This document shows, piece by piece, positions 5,579-6,602 of a DNA stretch of 6,602 nt (the stretch's first letter is position 1; the number at the start of each line of letters is the position of its first letter). The stretch covers positions 1-6,602 of the forward strand of contig CAMLKV010000127.1 of the NCBI GenBank assembly GCA_946480635.1, read 5' to 3'. The stretch comes from an uncultured Flavobacterium sp. Its GTDB lineage: Bacteria; Bacteroidota; Bacteroidia; Flavobacteriales; Flavobacteriaceae. The translations under genes were made by a program, and so were the position numbers. The notes beneath the pieces are model-generated. The model ran no database searches. It was not told the DNA's origin and was given only the letters and a program-made list of their open reading frames with translations.

Positions 5579-5690
5579 TAAGAATACTTTCTTAATCATT
5601 TGTTAAAGCACTACAGACATGTAATATAGCTTACAAATTGGATTTTAAAAGAGATATACATTAGTAGTATAATTTAAAATAGAAGAAAAT
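5579..5690 (+). promoter_or_regulatory. Intergenic region upstream of msrB-msrA
   Basis: This 112-base gap separates the barrel gene from msrB. An AT-rich 6-bp hairpin (5579-5594, TAAGAA with TTCTTA) follows the barrel stop but lacks a strong T tract. The best -7 candidate is TAATTTAA at 5670-5677, six of eight positions of TAnnTTTG, with no well-placed TTG. I saw no ATAG-CTAT repeats of the enterobacterial OxyR-site type. A promoter here is expected from the gap but not clearly visible. Confidence 0.3.
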
Positions 5691-6209
5691 ATGTTAGTTA
5701 AGTTTTTAAAGATGAGTTGCTTTGTTTTTTTATTGGGACTTGTAATGCCTTTGCAAGCTCAAAATGTAGCAAAACATAAGTACTACTCTCATACAGACGA
5801 AAAAAAGCTTCATTTATCAGACGCAGAATGGAAGTCAATTTTGCCCGAAGATTTATACTTAGTGTCTAGAAAAGCCAATACAGAAGCGGCTTTTACAGGG
5901 AAATATTGGAATTATACTGGTAAAGGAACCTATTATTGTGCCGCTTGCGGATACACACTTTTTCGTTCTGATGCTAAGTTTGCGAGTTCATGTGGATGGC
6001 CAAGTTTTTTTGAGCAAGTAAATAAAAAAAGTATCGTGTTTAAAGAAGATAAATCCTATGGCATGAATAGAGTAGAAGCATTGTGCGGAAGATGTGGAGG
6101 ACATTTAGGGCATTTGTTTGACGATGGTCCAGAGCCTACAGGTAAACGTTACTGTATGAATTCGGTTTCGTTAGATTTTGAGCCAGATATGAAACCAAAA
6201 AAGAATTAA
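5691..6209 (+). CDS. msrB: Exported peptide-methionine (R)-S-oxide reductase MsrB
   Basis: The enzyme reduces the R epimer of methionine sulfoxide in proteins back to methionine. The 172-residue chain begins with a Sec signal peptide (about 1-23, hydrophobic core FVFLLGLVMPLQA before Q24), so it should work in the periplasm or envelope. The MsrB fold then shows the zinc ligands C83 and C86 (CAAC) and C132 and C135 (CGRC), the SSCGWPSFF motif (C101 where many MsrBs carry a resolving cysteine), GGHLGHLF (136-143) and RYCMNSVSLDF with the catalytic C155. All key residues are intact. The stop is followed after one base by the msrA start, so the two are surely translated from one transcript. An exported thioredoxin-like reductant would be needed; none is in the window. 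Confidence 0.95.
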   Translation: MLVKFLKMSCFVFLLGLVMPLQAQNVAKHKYYSHTDEKKLHLSDAEWKSILPEDLYLVSRKANTEAAFTGKYWNYTGKGTYYCAACGYTLFRSDAKFASSCGWPSFFEQVNKKSIVFKEDKSYGMNRVEALCGRCGGHLGHLFDDGPEPTGKRYCMNSVSLDFEPDMKPKKN

Positions 6210-6210
6210 G

Positions 6211-6602
6211 ATGAAAAAGTTACTGTATTTAATGGCGTTTCTTCCCGCTGTACTTTTTGCGCAACAAGCAAAACCAAAAATGGAAACGATTACTTTGGGC
6301 GGAGGTTGTTTTTGGTGTATCGAAGCTGTTTTTGATGGTCTTGACGGAGTTATTTCTGCGGAATCTGGATATTCTGGTGGAAGTATTAAAAATCCCACGT
6401 ATGAAGATGTTTCTACCGGAACGACTGGTTTTGCCGAAGCGGTTCAGATAAAGTATGATCCTAGTAAAACGAATCTAGACGAAATTTTTAAAGTATTTTT
6501 CACGGTTCATGATCCTACACAATTGAATGGACAAGGGGCAGATAGAGGTTCTCAGTATCGTTCGGTAATATTTTATGCAAATGAAAATCAAAAAAAAGTA
6601 GC
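6211..6602 (+). CDS. msrA: Exported peptide-methionine (S)-S-oxide reductase MsrA (5' part)
   Basis: Reduces the S epimer of methionine sulfoxide, complementing MsrB. The first 130 codons are present and the frame runs off the window end without a stop. Residues 1-17 form a signal peptide (KKLLYLMAFLPAVLFA before Q18). The catalytic motif GGGCFWC has C33 as nucleophile, with F34 and W35. Y64, E76, D111 and Y116 fall at the same spacing as E. coli MsrA Y82, E94, D129 and Y134, so the active site is complete. The usual GHAE motif reads GFAE here (F74), a change next to but not in the catalytic set. Resolving cysteines, if any, would lie beyond the window. One base separates it from msrB. An in-frame ATG at 6280 (M24) could give a signal-less form. 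Confidence 0.95.
   Translation, partial: MKKLLYLMAFLPAVLFAQQAKPKMETITLGGGCFWCIEAVFDGLDGVISAESGYSGGSIKNPTYEDVSTGTTGFAEAVQIKYDPSKTNLDEIFKVFFTVHDPTQLNGQGADRGSQYRSVIFYANENQKKV

Noticed and set aside
5579..5594. AT-rich hairpin after the barrel gene as a terminator
   Set aside because: The stem has only six pairs with one G-C and no following T tract, so it is not convincing on its own.
5579..5690. OxyR binding site upstream of msrB
   Set aside because: No spaced ATAG/CTAT half-site series could be found; regulation by the nearby OxyR remains only a guess.
6171..6451. Open frames at 6171-6398 (minus strand) and 6257-6451 (plus strand) over the msrB-msrA junction
   Set aside because: Both are out of frame with the clear MsrB and MsrA reading frames, which carry complete catalytic motifs.

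Overview
The window looks like a chromosomal segment from a low-GC member of the Bacteroidota, most likely Flavobacteriaceae (Flavobacterium or a close relative). The evidence is the AT-rich composition, start codons with poor or no Shine-Dalgarno sequences, several matches to the Bacteroidota -7 promoter element TAnnTTTG, short lipoprotein signals of the SCEK type, and family members typical of that group (stand-alone MnmD, a LETM1-related protein, a DM13 lipoprotein, exported MsrB and MsrA). No transposase, integrase, CRISPR array, tRNA or rRNA was seen. This is ordinary-looking core or near-core chromosome, not a mobile island.

Layout. Left block (1-1196, + strand): the probable C-terminal end of an unidentified gene overlaps, as TAATG, a small lipoprotein with a C-terminal CxxCH haem-binding motif. 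That gene abuts with no gap, and in the same frame, the tRNA methyltransferase gene mnmD, which must start at TTG. Small-gene block (about 1197-1903, + strand): two tandem paralogues of an uncharacterised 65-residue protein, 57% identical without gaps. Each has its own promoter-like element and hairpin terminator. Minus-strand block (1902-4089): an OxyR-type LysR regulator with cysteines at 199 and 208, and upstream of it a LETM1-related protein with a TerB-like middle region. Right block (4232-6602, + strand): a DM13-domain lipoprotein and an outer-membrane beta-barrel protein in an apparent operon, then exported methionine sulfoxide reductases MsrB and MsrA one base apart. MsrA runs off the window end.

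How the genes may work together. The recurring theme is redox chemistry in the cell envelope: a haem-binding lipoprotein, a peroxide sensor, a DM13 (putative electron-transfer) lipoprotein with a barrel partner, and two exported enzymes that repair oxidised methionine. The enzyme and regulator assignments rest on visible catalytic residues. The idea that these genes form one functional neighbourhood is inference from proximity. The least explained items are the twin 65-residue proteins, the DM13/barrel pair and the haem-binding lipoprotein.
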